A DNA stretch of 64,000 nt from Flavihumibacter soli (GTDB lineage Bacteria > Bacteroidota > Bacteroidia > Sphingobacteriales > Sphingobacteriaceae), in the NCBI RefSeq assembly GCF_010692725.1, contig NZ_JAAFZB010000096.1:620001-684000 (forward strand). Reading direction: 5' to 3'. Below the pieces are notes generated by a model that saw only the letters and a program-made list of their open reading frames with translations, was not told the origin of the DNA and ran no database searches. Made by a program: the position numbers and the translations under genes. Position 1 is the stretch's first letter, and each line of letters opens with the position of its first letter. This document shows positions 16,669 to 25,327 of this stretch, one piece after another.

Positions 16669-18996
16669 ATGAAGAATTGTTTACTCATTTTTTTCTCATT
16701 GATCTGCAAATGTGCCTTTTCTCAACTAAACGATGATTTTAATGACGGTAATTTTACGCACAACCCGTCATGGAAAGGCGACATCAGTTCTTTTTCGGTC
16801 AACGGAACCGGACACCTTCAAAGCAACGCGTCACAGGCTGGAAGTACTACCCACCTGGTGACGGCTAACCATCTGGCTAAATCCGCCAGGTGGGAGTTCT
16901 ATATCCGCCTGGACTTCGATCCTTCTTCAACGAACAGGATAAGAGTATACCTGATCTCTGATAAAGACATGCTTACCGGCCCTTTGGAAGGATATTTCAT
17001 TCAGATCGGTGAACCGGGCAATACCGATTCATATGATCTTTACAGGCAGTCAGGCACTTCCGTCGTTAAGATCCTGGATGGCCCCGTGCAGCCCAGGCTA
17101 AACCCTGATCAGGTCATTTGCAGGCTGCAGGTGAAAAGAGATGAAGCGGGAAACTGGGAACTCGATGCGGATTCAGAAGGAGGCTATAATTTTAAGCCCG
17201 TGGGTTTGACTACAGATAATACTTTTAGTCAGACTGCCTGGTTTGGTTTCGCCTGCCAGTTTACCACTACACGATCCGACAAATTCTATCTTGACGACTT
17301 TAAAATTGAAGAATGGGAAAGCAACCTCCCACCAGCCTATGAAGCGAGGCTTAACGATATCGTTATAAATGAGATATTCGCCGACCCTGATCCCTCTGTG
17401 GGTTTGCCCGATGCCGAATTCATTGAACTTTGGAACCGGACAGGCCAAAATATCTCGTTGAAAAGCTGGACATATGGTGATGCTTCTGTGAGCTACAGAT
17501 TCTTAGCAGAAATGATTAAAGCCGGTGAACATCTGATCCTCTGTGCTAATGCGGATACCGGCAAATTCAAAACTTTTGATCGCGTTCTTGGAATATCACC
17601 CTGGCCCGCATTAAATAATACGGGTGATCATCTTAGCCTGAAAGATGATAAAGGACGTATCATTAATACCCTTAGCTATACTAACGAATGGTATCGGGAC
17701 GGAACAAAACAAGATGGAGGCTGGACACTGGAGCTCGTTGATCCAAATGCCGTGTGTGCAGGTATAAAAAACTGGCTGGCCAGTGTTGATACAAAGGGTG
17801 GTACACCGGGAAGGGTGAACTCCGTGTATAAACTTTTTGATGAAGGTCCCCCGCTGCAGGTAAGCAAAGTGCTCTTGATCGACAGCATAACCCTGGCTGT
17901 TACTTTTAACCGTTTTACCGATAGCCTGAGCGCTGTTAACCCGGGCAACTACCTGCTGAATAATGGCGTTGGCAAACCCCTGTCGGCTGTTTATGCCACG
18001 TCAGACCAGCTGACGGTAGCGCTTAAACTACCTGTACCGCTGGTCCGGGGGAAGTTCTACAAACTTTCTGCAGAAGGAATTACGGATTGCAGCGGTGCAG
18101 AAATTCAGAATGGCGCGGGCACGATGGAATTCTTTATTCCCGCAGAGATCCGGAAATCGGGTATCCTGATCAGTGAGGTTCTGTTTAACCCGAGGCCCGC
18201 AGGTGTCGACTTTGTAGAGATCTATAACAATTCGGGTCAGGAGTTGGACCTGGCAGAACTCTCTATAAGCAATGTGTCGCAGCCGGATACACTAAACCGT
18301 GCGAAACGAATAAGTAAAGACCAACAATTAATAAGACCCGGTGAATTTATGGTGTTGACCTCTGATCCCGAGAGGGTCAAAAATGAATACTTTACCGAGA
18401 AGCCAAACGCATTTCTGAAAATGCCGGACTTCCCGGCCTATAATAACGACCAGGGAGTCGTCACACTATTAAAAAATGCGCAGATAATTGACCAGTTTAA
18501 TTATTCAGAGAAAATGCACATGCCGCTCATAAAGGATCCTGATGGGATCTCGCTGGAGAGGTCGGATTATAAAAAACCGGCTGACGAGCCGAAAAACTTC
18601 AGGTCTGCGGCTGCCTCTGTCGGCTTTGCCACACCTGGCTACCAAAACTCCCAATACCAGCCCGATAATGATTCTGAGGATGAATTTAAACTCGCGTCAC
18701 TGACTTTCTCTCCGGACAACGATGGTTTTGAAGACGAAATGGAACTTCATTACCGCCTGAATAAACCGGGCTATATTGCCAACATTACCATTTTTAATGA
18801 CCGGGGGAATGTTGTCCGGAAACTGTATCAGAACTACAGCCTGGGAACCGCGGGAACCTTAACCTGGAACGGGCTGGATGATACGGCCACGGTGAGAACG
18901 GCAGGCATATACCTTCTATATGCCGAGCTTTTTAACACCGAAGGTGAGATAAAAAAATTCCGGAAAACCGTTGTATTGGCAAAAAAGCTGAATTAG
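16669..18996 (+). CDS. Exported surface protein with two lamin-tail domains and a FlgD/gliding-type C-terminal domain
   Basis: ATG 16669 gives 775 residues beginning with a signal peptide (MKNCLLIFFSLICKCAFSQ); a TTG 15 bases earlier is a weaker choice. The first ~220 residues resemble a concanavalin-like fold. Two lamin-tail domains follow, recognisable by VINEIFADPDPSVG...FIELWN and ILISEVLFNPRPAGVDFVEIYN, with a bacterial Ig-like stretch between them. The C-terminus (SPDNDGFEDEM... TWNGLDDTATVRTAGIYLLYAE) resembles FlgD-type domains found at the ends of secreted Bacteroidota proteins. Such proteins often sit near exported nucleases or phosphatases. Function unknown; a cell-surface or type IX-secreted protein is the best guess. 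Confidence 0.8.
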   Translation: MKNCLLIFFSLICKCAFSQLNDDFNDGNFTHNPSWKGDISSFSVNGTGHLQSNASQAGSTTHLVTANHLAKSARWEFYIRLDFDPSSTNRIRVYLISDKDMLTGPLEGYFIQIGEPGNTDSYDLYRQSGTSVVKILDGPVQPRLNPDQVICRLQVKRDEAGNWELDADSEGGYNFKPVGLTTDNTFSQTAWFGFACQFTTTRSDKFYLDDFKIEEWESNLPPAYEARLNDIVINEIFADPDPSVGLPDAEFIELWNRTGQNISLKSWTYGDASVSYRFLAEMIKAGEHLILCANADTGKFKTFDRVLGISPWPALNNTGDHLSLKDDKGRIINTLSYTNEWYRDGTKQDGGWTLELVDPNAVCAGIKNWLASVDTKGGTPGRVNSVYKLFDEGPPLQVSKVLLIDSITLAVTFNRFTDSLSAVNPGNYLLNNGVGKPLSAVYATSDQLTVALKLPVPLVRGKFYKLSAEGITDCSGAEIQNGAGTMEFFIPAEIRKSGILISEVLFNPRPAGVDFVEIYNNSGQELDLAELSISNVSQPDTLNRAKRISKDQQLIRPGEFMVLTSDPERVKNEYFTEKPNAFLKMPDFPAYNNDQGVVTLLKNAQIIDQFNYSEKMHMPLIKDPDGISLERSDYKKPADEPKNFRSAAASVGFATPGYQNSQYQPDNDSEDEFKLASLTFSPDNDGFEDEMELHYRLNKPGYIANITIFNDRGNVVRKLYQNYSLGTAGTLTWNGLDDTATVRTAGIYLLYAELFNTEGEIKKFRKTVVLAKKLN

Positions 18997-19050
18997 GTTT
19001 GCCCCATCAGGTTTTCTGTATTGCGGCAAAGGTTAAATCTTAAACTTTTT

Positions 19051-19058
19051 TACCTTTG
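19051..19058 (+). promoter_or_regulatory. Candidate -7 promoter element of threonine dehydrogenase
   Basis: TACCTTTG matches the Bacteroidota -7 consensus TAnnTTTG and lies 15 bases before the ATG at 19074. No good -33 TTG is found 19-21 bases upstream, so the call is tentative; transcription from here would leave a very short leader. Confidence 0.3.
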
Positions 19059-19073
19059 AACAAAACCCCGTAC

Positions 19074-20018
19074 ATGAAAGAGACTATTTTGGTGATTGGC
19101 TCAAACGGCCAGATTGGGACAGAATTAGTAACAGAACTTCGAAAAATACACGGTGAGAATCACGTTATTGCATGCGATATCAGGCGCCCGGATTATGATA
19201 TTAAAAATGCCGGTCCCTTTGAATTTGTCAATGTTTTAGAGAAGGATATACTCAACAATATTTTCAAAAAATATAAACCTACACAGGTTTACCTGCTCGC
19301 TGCATTGCTTTCGGCTACCGGCGAGCAAAATCCCAAACTTGCCTGGGATCTGAATATGAACGGCTTACTGAATGTGCTGGATCTTGCCCTGATTTATAAA
19401 ACCCATCGGGTATACTGGCCAAGTTCAATAGCAGCTTTCGGAGTGAATTCACCAAAAGTCAACACCCCACAATACTGTATCATGGATCCGAATACGGTTT
19501 ATGGTATCAGCAAGCTGGCCGGAGAAAGATGGTGCGAATACTACTTTCAAAAATACGGTCTTGATGTACGAAGCATCCGATATCCGGGTTTAATAAGCTG
19601 GAAGGCTGCTCCGGGCGGCGGGACTACCGATTATGCGATCCATATTTTTCATGACGCCTTGAAAAAAGCAAGCTATACCTCATTTCTCTCGGCACAAACC
19701 CAGCTGCCTATGATGTATATGGATGATGCAATACGGGGTACGATCGAGCTGATGAATGCACCTGCTGAAAATATAAGCATCCGTTCAAGCTACAATTTTG
19801 CGGGCGTCAGTTTTACACCTGAAGTACTTGCTGCCGAGATCAGGAAACATATCCCGGACTTTAAGTTAAGCTATATGAAGAACGATCCGCGTCAGGCGAT
19901 CGCTAATAGCTGGCCGCAATCGATTGATGACAGCCAGGCTCAGAAAGATTGGAACTGGAAACTCGAGTTCGACCTGGCCAGAATGACAGAGGATATGTTA
20001 CATAACCTGAAAAGCTAA
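19074..20018 (+). CDS. L-threonine 3-dehydrogenase, short-chain (SDR/epimerase-like) type
   Basis: Oxidises L-threonine to 2-amino-3-ketobutyrate, which Kbl (encoded at 42083-43273) splits into glycine and acetyl-CoA. The 314-residue protein has the extended-SDR NAD motif GSNGQIG near the start, PSSIAAFG, and YGISKLAGERW (YxxxK). The stretch RYPGLISWKAAPGGGTTDYA is characteristic of SDR-type threonine dehydrogenases. ATG 19074 was chosen over the upstream TTG at 19056 because the latter overlaps a promoter-like element. Alternative: another NAD-dependent epimerase, less likely. Confidence 0.88.
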   Translation: MKETILVIGSNGQIGTELVTELRKIHGENHVIACDIRRPDYDIKNAGPFEFVNVLEKDILNNIFKKYKPTQVYLLAALLSATGEQNPKLAWDLNMNGLLNVLDLALIYKTHRVYWPSSIAAFGVNSPKVNTPQYCIMDPNTVYGISKLAGERWCEYYFQKYGLDVRSIRYPGLISWKAAPGGGTTDYAIHIFHDALKKASYTSFLSAQTQLPMMYMDDAIRGTIELMNAPAENISIRSSYNFAGVSFTPEVLAAEIRKHIPDFKLSYMKNDPRQAIANSWPQSIDDSQAQKDWNWKLEFDLARMTEDMLHNLKS

Positions 20019-20073
20019 GTGTCGTACTTATTAGTACATTAAGATATACTCAATATTAGAAATAGATAAAGTA

Positions 20074-20799
20074 ATGGGAAGAGCATTTGAATTCCGTAAA
20101 GAAAGAAAATTTAAGCGCTGGGCTAAAATGGCGGTTCAGTTTACGCGCCTTGGCAAAGAGATAGTAATGGCAGTGAAGGCAGGCGGTTCGAATCCGGATG
20201 CCAACTCCCGCTTACGTACGGCAATGCAGAATGCTAAGGCGGTAAATATGCCTAAGGATCGTGTGGAAGCGGCAATCAAAAGGGCTTCGAACAAAGACGA
20301 GAGTAACTACGATGAGATCGTTTACGAAGGATATGCACCGCATGGCGTTGCAATACTTGTTGAAACTGCTACCGATAATACAAACCGTACAGTGGCTAAC
20401 GTACGCAGCTATTTTACTAAGACCGGAGGATCATTAGGAAAAACCGGTTCTCTTGACTTTATTTTTACCCGCAAGTCGGTATTCCGCTTCGAACCGGGTG
20501 AACTCGATATGGAAGAACTGGAGTTTGAACTGATCGATGCTGGTTTGGAGGATCTTTTTATTGAAGAAGATGCTGAAGGAAAGGATGTGGGCGTAATACA
20601 CACTTCTTTTGAGGATTTCGGAAAGATGCAGAAAGCACTGGAAGAAAAAGGCCTCACCGTAATAAGCGCCAAGCTTGAGCGATTACCGCAATCAACAACA
20701 GCTGTTACCGAAGAACAGGCGGCAGATGTTATAAAACTGCTGGATAAAATGGAAGAGGATGATGACGTGCAGGCAGTTTACCATAACATGGCGGAGTAG
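20074..20799 (+). CDS. YebC/PmpR family (TACO1-type) regulator or translation factor
   Basis: A 241-residue member of the YebC family. The N-terminus (MGRAFEFRK, WAKMAVQFTRLGKEI) and the segment GGSNPDANSRLRTAMQNAKAVNMPKDRVEAAI are the family signature, followed by YEGYAPHGVAILVE and the acidic C-terminal domain. Members were described as transcriptional regulators and more recently as factors that help ribosomes through difficult peptide sequences. It follows threonine dehydrogenase by 55 bases and may share its transcript. Confidence 0.93.
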   Translation: MGRAFEFRKERKFKRWAKMAVQFTRLGKEIVMAVKAGGSNPDANSRLRTAMQNAKAVNMPKDRVEAAIKRASNKDESNYDEIVYEGYAPHGVAILVETATDNTNRTVANVRSYFTKTGGSLGKTGSLDFIFTRKSVFRFEPGELDMEELEFELIDAGLEDLFIEEDAEGKDVGVIHTSFEDFGKMQKALEEKGLTVISAKLERLPQSTTAVTEEQAADVIKLLDKMEEDDDVQAVYHNMAE

Positions 20800-20810
20800 T
20801 TAGTATGGTA

Positions 20811-20850
20811 ATAGGATAATGTGCTAATACGATAATGTGGGAATGTGGGA
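20811..20850 (+). repeat. Low-complexity repeat, GATAATGTG type
   Basis: Imperfect copies of the words GGATAATGTG, CGATAATGTG and GAATGTGGG follow one another between the yebC-like stop and the DUF2442 start. They resemble the repeat upstream of pdxJ (63334-63395) in style. Confidence 0.6.
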
Positions 20851-20911
20851 AAGTTTAGGTAATAATTTCATCCCTTAATATCCGATTACCAATTAATCGA
20901 AGAATCAAATC

Positions 20912-21133
20912 ATGGGATTATTCACATCGCGTAAACAACAGAAGCCAGTTGAGGTGAAGTTTCAGAAAGGTCTGCTTTTTATAAAGGTGGATAACGGGAA
21001 GGAAATTGCTTATCCCCTGGACTGGCACCCGAAGCTTTTGCATGCAAGTGATGATGAAAGGGCTTATTGGAAGCTGAAACCTGATGGTTCAGGAATTCGA
21101 TGGGATAACCTGGATGTGGAGATCGACTTTTAG
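20912..21133 (+). CDS. DUF2442 family small protein
   Basis: A 73-residue soluble protein matching the DUF2442 pattern: a hydrophobic strand (LLFIKVDNGKEIAYPLDW), the central HPKL-HASDDERAYWKL, and the C-terminal GSGIRWDNLDVEID. Proteins of this family are short and often accompany toxin-antitoxin-like genes, though no toxin partner is visible here. The function of the family is unknown. It ends just before a strong terminator. Confidence 0.8.
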   Translation: MGLFTSRKQQKPVEVKFQKGLLFIKVDNGKEIAYPLDWHPKLLHASDDERAYWKLKPDGSGIRWDNLDVEIDF

Positions 21134-21141
21134 ATTATTAG

Positions 21142-21170
21142 AAGGATAGACCTAAGGTCTATCCTTTTTT
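21142..21170 (+). terminator. Rho-independent terminator after the DUF2442 gene
   Basis: An 11-bp perfect stem (21142-21152 with 21156-21166) closes a three-base loop and runs into six T on the plus strand. The minus-strand side lacks a T run, so it acts mainly on plus-strand transcription. Confidence 0.92.
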
Positions 21171-21249
21171 ATTTCTCGGTGCACCAGCGTAGAAATGTAA
21201 GGTGATTAGAGTACAAATCAGCTAAAAAAATGGAGCTTTTAGAGGGTAA

Positions 21250-22620
21250 CTAATCGATATTTGCCGGCACTTTCTTTATCGAAGGGCTTTGAAATCCAAG
21301 CCGGTTCAATCCTCTTTGTACGTCGGGTGAACTCATAAATAATTTCCAAAGCAGGCCACTGCGATAATTTTCTATCATTACGATAATAGGGCCCTGATCT
21401 ATCGCAAGGTGTGAGTCAGCATACCAGTCTTTCGACTCGCTAAATGCGTCAACAAAACCGTATTCACTCCATAATTTATCGCCTTTGTCATAGTAAAAAT
21501 GCCTTAGGGCTTCCATAGAAAATTCTGGGGTGTAAGGCATAGCTGATAGAGCGGCGGTGGGTGTAATAACCCCAAGATCTTCCTCCGGCGAATGTGCTGC
21601 ATATCCTCCATGACTATCGCTTGCAGTAAGGCCCCAGCTTTTTTCAGAATAACCTTTAAATTTTTTCGGATTGTCGATACAGTAAGCTCTGTTTATGAGT
21701 GTATGACTTTTATTCTGTTCCCAATAATCTGCATACTGATCTTTCAGGCCGCGAGGATCGAGACCAAGAAAGGAGTAATGAGAAAAAAACAAAGGTCCCC
21801 CGTAATCGAAACCCAGCGGGAGTTTGATATCATAGAAGGTCCTTTCATTACGGAAGAAATTACTGCTGGTCCAGCCCTGGTGATACACTTTTGGTTCAAT
21901 AGCATAGCGGGGGGATGAAGCGGCCAGAACATAAGTTATTAGACATTCATTCCATCCCCGTATCTGGTGGTTCATACTCCAGCCATTATTCGGACTCCAG
22001 TGCCAGTACAAGACATTCTGGCCACCCTGCGTATGCCAGTTCCACTCAACGCCTTCCCACATCCATAGTATCTGGTTTCGTATCTGTTGTTCTACCGGAT
22101 CCTGTGCATTAAAATATTGCCTCGCACATATCAGGCCCTGAAAAAGAAATGAAGTTTCCACAAGATCACCGCCATCATCCTTCATACTGAACCGAATCAC
22201 CTTGCCGGTTTCCCCATTCAACCAGTGGGGAAAAACACCATGGAACATATCTGCCTTAAATAAGAATTTGACAATTTTCTGTACCCGTGCAGCCGCCTGC
22301 GCCCTTGTTATCCAGCCTCTTTCAGCGGCTACGATGATGGCCATGATACCGAAACCTGTACCGCCTGTGGTTACAACTTCATTTCCGTAATCAAAAGAAG
22401 TGTTGCTGCGTTCCCGTGCCATACCGCTTACGGGATGACCAAAGTCCCAGAAATAGCGGAAAGTCTGCTTTTGTACCTGGTCGAGCAGTGCGCTGTCAGA
22501 TAAATTCTTAATTATGCCCTCCGGACGAATTAATCCGGATTGATCAGCTTTCTTTTTCTGAGCAATACCTGTACTTACCCAGATCAGGATAAGCAGAATC
22601 AAAACCAATATTTGTTTCAT
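21250..22620 (-). CDS. GH144-type (glycoamylase-like) glucanase, copy A
   Basis: A 456-residue secreted or periplasmic enzyme (signal peptide residues 1-20). It belongs to the glycoamylase-like family whose Bacteroidota members include the GH144 endo-beta-1,2-glucanases. Family landmarks are TFRYFWDFGHPVSGMARER, TTGGTGFGIMAII, FPHWLNG, LYWHWSPNNGW, NHQIRGWNECLITYVLAASS, GGPLFFSHYSFLGLDPRGL and YGFVDAFSE. It is the last gene of the locus and begins 23 bases after copy B. Expected reaction: internal cleavage of beta-1,2-glucan to short sophoro-oligosaccharides; the linkage is inferred from family, not from visible residues. Confidence 0.85.
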   Translation of the reverse strand: MKQILVLILLILIWVSTGIAQKKKADQSGLIRPEGIIKNLSDSALLDQVQKQTFRYFWDFGHPVSGMARERSNTSFDYGNEVVTTGGTGFGIMAIIVAAERGWITRAQAAARVQKIVKFLFKADMFHGVFPHWLNGETGKVIRFSMKDDGGDLVETSFLFQGLICARQYFNAQDPVEQQIRNQILWMWEGVEWNWHTQGGQNVLYWHWSPNNGWSMNHQIRGWNECLITYVLAASSPRYAIEPKVYHQGWTSSNFFRNERTFYDIKLPLGFDYGGPLFFSHYSFLGLDPRGLKDQYADYWEQNKSHTLINRAYCIDNPKKFKGYSEKSWGLTASDSHGGYAAHSPEEDLGVITPTAALSAMPYTPEFSMEALRHFYYDKGDKLWSEYGFVDAFSESKDWYADSHLAIDQGPIIVMIENYRSGLLWKLFMSSPDVQRGLNRLGFQSPSIKKVPANID

Positions 22621-22643
22621 ATGTCAGTCGTTATTGTATAATA

Positions 22644-24344
22644 CTAAAGATTGGGACTTTGAAATCCCAATGTTCTCATTCCGGATTTTATTTCCGGACA
22701 ACTCATAAATAAATTCCACAACAAACCGCTCCGATGATTCTCAATCATAATAATCTGAGGTCCCTGATCAATTGCCAGGAAGGAGCTGGCTACCCAGGGT
22801 TCTGTTAATGAAAATGCGTCAACAAAACCATATTCTTTAAAGATCCTGTCTCCAAGTTTATAATAGAAGAACTTTAATGCTGCCATCGACTCATCAGGTG
22901 TATAAGGCATAGAAGACAATGCTGCTGTAGGCGAAATAACTCCGGTATCTCCCGAGGGTTCATGTACGCGATACCCGTTAATGTCATCACTGGCTGTCAG
23001 GCCCCAGCACAACTCACTGTATCCTACGAATCCCCTGGGATTTGCTTTGCAATAATTATAGCTAATCAGGGAATGTGAAATATTTTGTGCCTCATAGTTG
23101 GCATAAGCATCGGTCAGGCCTTTAGGGTTAATCCCTAAAAACGAATAATGAGCGAAAAATAAAGGCCCTCCCATCTCAGGGCCTAATGGAAGCTGGTGCC
23201 CAAAATAAATTTTGCCATTTCGCATCTGGCCGTTCCGTGCCCATCCTTTATCGTAAACGGCTTTTGGGATTGGAGATCTGGAGGATGCGGCGAGGACATA
23301 AGTGATCAGGGCTTCGTTCCAACCCTCGATCCGGTGATTCATTTCCCATCCGAAGTCAGGACTCCAGTGCCAATATAAGACATCTTCATTATTCCTCCGA
23401 AACCAGTTCCACTCGACATCATTCCAGATTGTATTTATATCAGACCTGAGTGCAGATTCCGCAGCATCATCTGCACTGAAATACTGACGGGCGATTAACA
23501 GACCCTGTATCAGATAGGCTGTCTCAACCAGATCGGCCCCATTATCCTTTGGGCTGAAGGGAATAACAGCACCGGTGGTTCCGTTTAACCAATGCGGAAA
23601 AGCCCCATGAAAACGCTGTGCATTATTTTTTAGGAAACCTACTATCTTCTGCATTCGCACCAGTGCTTCCGCTCGTGTAATAAATTGCCTGTGGACACCC
23701 GTAATAATAGCCATGATCGTGAATCCTGAGCCTCCCGAGGTGACAAGGTCTCCGGACGTCTCTCTTTCGCGCGCCAGGCCACTTACAGGATGGCCAAAAT
23801 CCCAGAAATATTTAAACGTTTGACGCTGAACTAAAGTGAGCAACTCCTCATCTGTGATGACAGGAAATTTATCAGCCTTACTATAGGATGTCCCAAGTTT
23901 AATAACCACGGGAGCTGGTAATATCCCCTGAGTTGAAGAGCGAATGTCAGAAACGGTAATTGTGTAGGCAGTCAGGGGGGAAAGCTCACCGGAAGTCCTG
24001 ATCACCAATGAATTACCATTTTCGATGGCGGTGATCAAGGGTATCGATGTGCTTACCGAAGAAGTTAAAACCACATTCTGAGAGATACTCGCGGGGTCAA
24101 TAGGTTCTTTAAAATCGATCTTTATATTCGGGCTGAGAGATACTCCGGCAAAGACCTTATTTGTATTGGTAATCCCATCAATAGAAATTGAAACCAGGGT
24201 GAGATTCTTCTTAACAAGGGGTGGCTGCTTCTCCTTGTCTTCTTTACATGAAGAAATTAAGAATAGCAGTAAAATAGATATGACCGGAAACCTGCAGGTT
24301 ATTACAAATTCACTGATAGTGTTAGAATTCCCGTACCTGAGCAT
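22644..24344 (-). CDS. GH144-type glucanase, copy B, lipoprotein with N-terminal Ig-like domain
   Basis: A 566-residue paralogue of copy A. A hydrophobic segment ends in the lipobox LISSC with Cys33, so it is probably anchored to a membrane and, being in a Sus-type locus, perhaps at the cell surface. A bacterial Ig-like (Big_5-type) domain of about 100 residues (VSLSPNIKIDFKEPIDPAS, LSPLTAYTITVSDIRSS) precedes the catalytic domain, which repeats all landmarks of copy A. The division of labour expected is surface cleavage by this lipoprotein and further cleavage by copy A inside the periplasm; this is inference from the signals. Confidence 0.85.
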   Translation of the reverse strand: MLRYGNSNTISEFVITCRFPVISILLLFLISSCKEDKEKQPPLVKKNLTLVSISIDGITNTNKVFAGVSLSPNIKIDFKEPIDPASISQNVVLTSSVSTSIPLITAIENGNSLVIRTSGELSPLTAYTITVSDIRSSTQGILPAPVVIKLGTSYSKADKFPVITDEELLTLVQRQTFKYFWDFGHPVSGLARERETSGDLVTSGGSGFTIMAIITGVHRQFITRAEALVRMQKIVGFLKNNAQRFHGAFPHWLNGTTGAVIPFSPKDNGADLVETAYLIQGLLIARQYFSADDAAESALRSDINTIWNDVEWNWFRRNNEDVLYWHWSPDFGWEMNHRIEGWNEALITYVLAASSRSPIPKAVYDKGWARNGQMRNGKIYFGHQLPLGPEMGGPLFFAHYSFLGINPKGLTDAYANYEAQNISHSLISYNYCKANPRGFVGYSELCWGLTASDDINGYRVHEPSGDTGVISPTAALSSMPYTPDESMAALKFFYYKLGDRIFKEYGFVDAFSLTEPWVASSFLAIDQGPQIIMIENHRSGLLWNLFMSCPEIKSGMRTLGFQSPNL

Positions 24345-24416
24345 TTGTATTCTCTAACAACATCAATGTCAGGCAACCACGAGTTCGCCTGACATTGATT
24401 AGTATATGCATATTAA

Positions 24417-25313
24417 TTAACGTCCTTGTCTCTCCAGTATCTGGAGGGCACTTACTTCCTGGGATGTCAGTGCGGAGTTATAAATTCTGAATTCGTCGAG
24501 CTTACCGGTGTAGTTTAACATCCATGTTTCGGGAGCGTTATAAGGTGCTCCTAAATGGTTTTGCATTCCCCCAATAATAAATCTTGTTGGATTCTTGAAA
24601 CTCAATGGACCTAAAGGGTCTCCGGCTGAATTAGCTTTACGATCTTCAGCATTTGGAGGAAGGTTCTTTTTCTGGCCGTTCACATACCATGCGACCTTAG
24701 AGGTAGCTGCATCATAAGACAACGCTATATGGCGCCAGCCATTATACATATCATCCGGCCTGAAATCACCGAACGGTTCGATCCAGTGTTCAACAAACGT
24801 CGCTGTATTATTTTCGAAATGGAACTTCATAAACATCTTATTGTCACTTGAATTATTCCCTTCGATCATCATAAAGAAATTACTCCAGAAACTGCCGTCT
24901 TGCTTGGAGAGAGCAAAAACCCCCTGAGCGTCGCGAGGATGCTTAGCTGTATTTACCCACAAGCTCACGGTAAAGCTGGTGAGCCCGGCCAGAGGACCGG
25001 GATCAGTATAACCAATGAACCCGTTTGCAGAACCCTGATAAGCCTGACCTTTAACTCCCGCTGTAAAGCTGGTCGTGCCGGAAGCGGCCCCGCCTGTCAC
25101 AGCATTCTTTACATCGTTTACGTTTCCTTCAAATGAAAAATGAGCAACAAGAGTGGATGGAGATATTTCATCGGAATTGACAAATCCCCCTTCAACCGGC
25201 GGCGGGTCGCCAGGAGGAAAATCATCGTCCATTTCTGGTTTAGTACAATTCGTCAACCCGGTCAGGATAATTGATGCTACCCCCAACCATATACTGTTTT
25301 TAATCGTTTTCAT
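24417..25313 (-). CDS. LamG/concanavalin-like fold lipoprotein (likely glycan-binding)
   Basis: A 298-residue lipoprotein: the signal peptide ends at LTNC (Cys23) and is followed by an acidic, proline-rich tether (MDDDFPPGDPPP), a common export feature of surface lipoproteins in this phylum. The rest is a LamG_3-type jelly roll: LVAHFSFEGNVNDVKNA, FTVSLWVNT, WRHIALSYDAATSKVAWYVNGQ, and the terminal KLDEFRIYNSALTSQEVSAL. It occupies the position of the SusE/SGBP surface glycan-binding protein, directly after SusD. A hydrolytic function is not indicated. Confidence 0.82.
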   Translation of the reverse strand: MKTIKNSIWLGVASIILTGLTNCTKPEMDDDFPPGDPPPVEGGFVNSDEISPSTLVAHFSFEGNVNDVKNAVTGGAASGTTSFTAGVKGQAYQGSANGFIGYTDPGPLAGLTSFTVSLWVNTAKHPRDAQGVFALSKQDGSFWSNFFMMIEGNNSSDNKMFMKFHFENNTATFVEHWIEPFGDFRPDDMYNGWRHIALSYDAATSKVAWYVNGQKKNLPPNAEDRKANSAGDPLGPLSFKNPTRFIIGGMQNHLGAPYNAPETWMLNYTGKLDEFRIYNSALTSQEVSALQILERQGR

Positions 25314-25327
25314 GATCCTAATATTTA

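Noticed and set aside
21142-21250. Possible minus-strand terminator for the glucan locus at the DUF2442 terminator
   Set aside because: The stem is perfect, but the minus-strand side lacks a T run, so it probably ends only plus-strand transcription.
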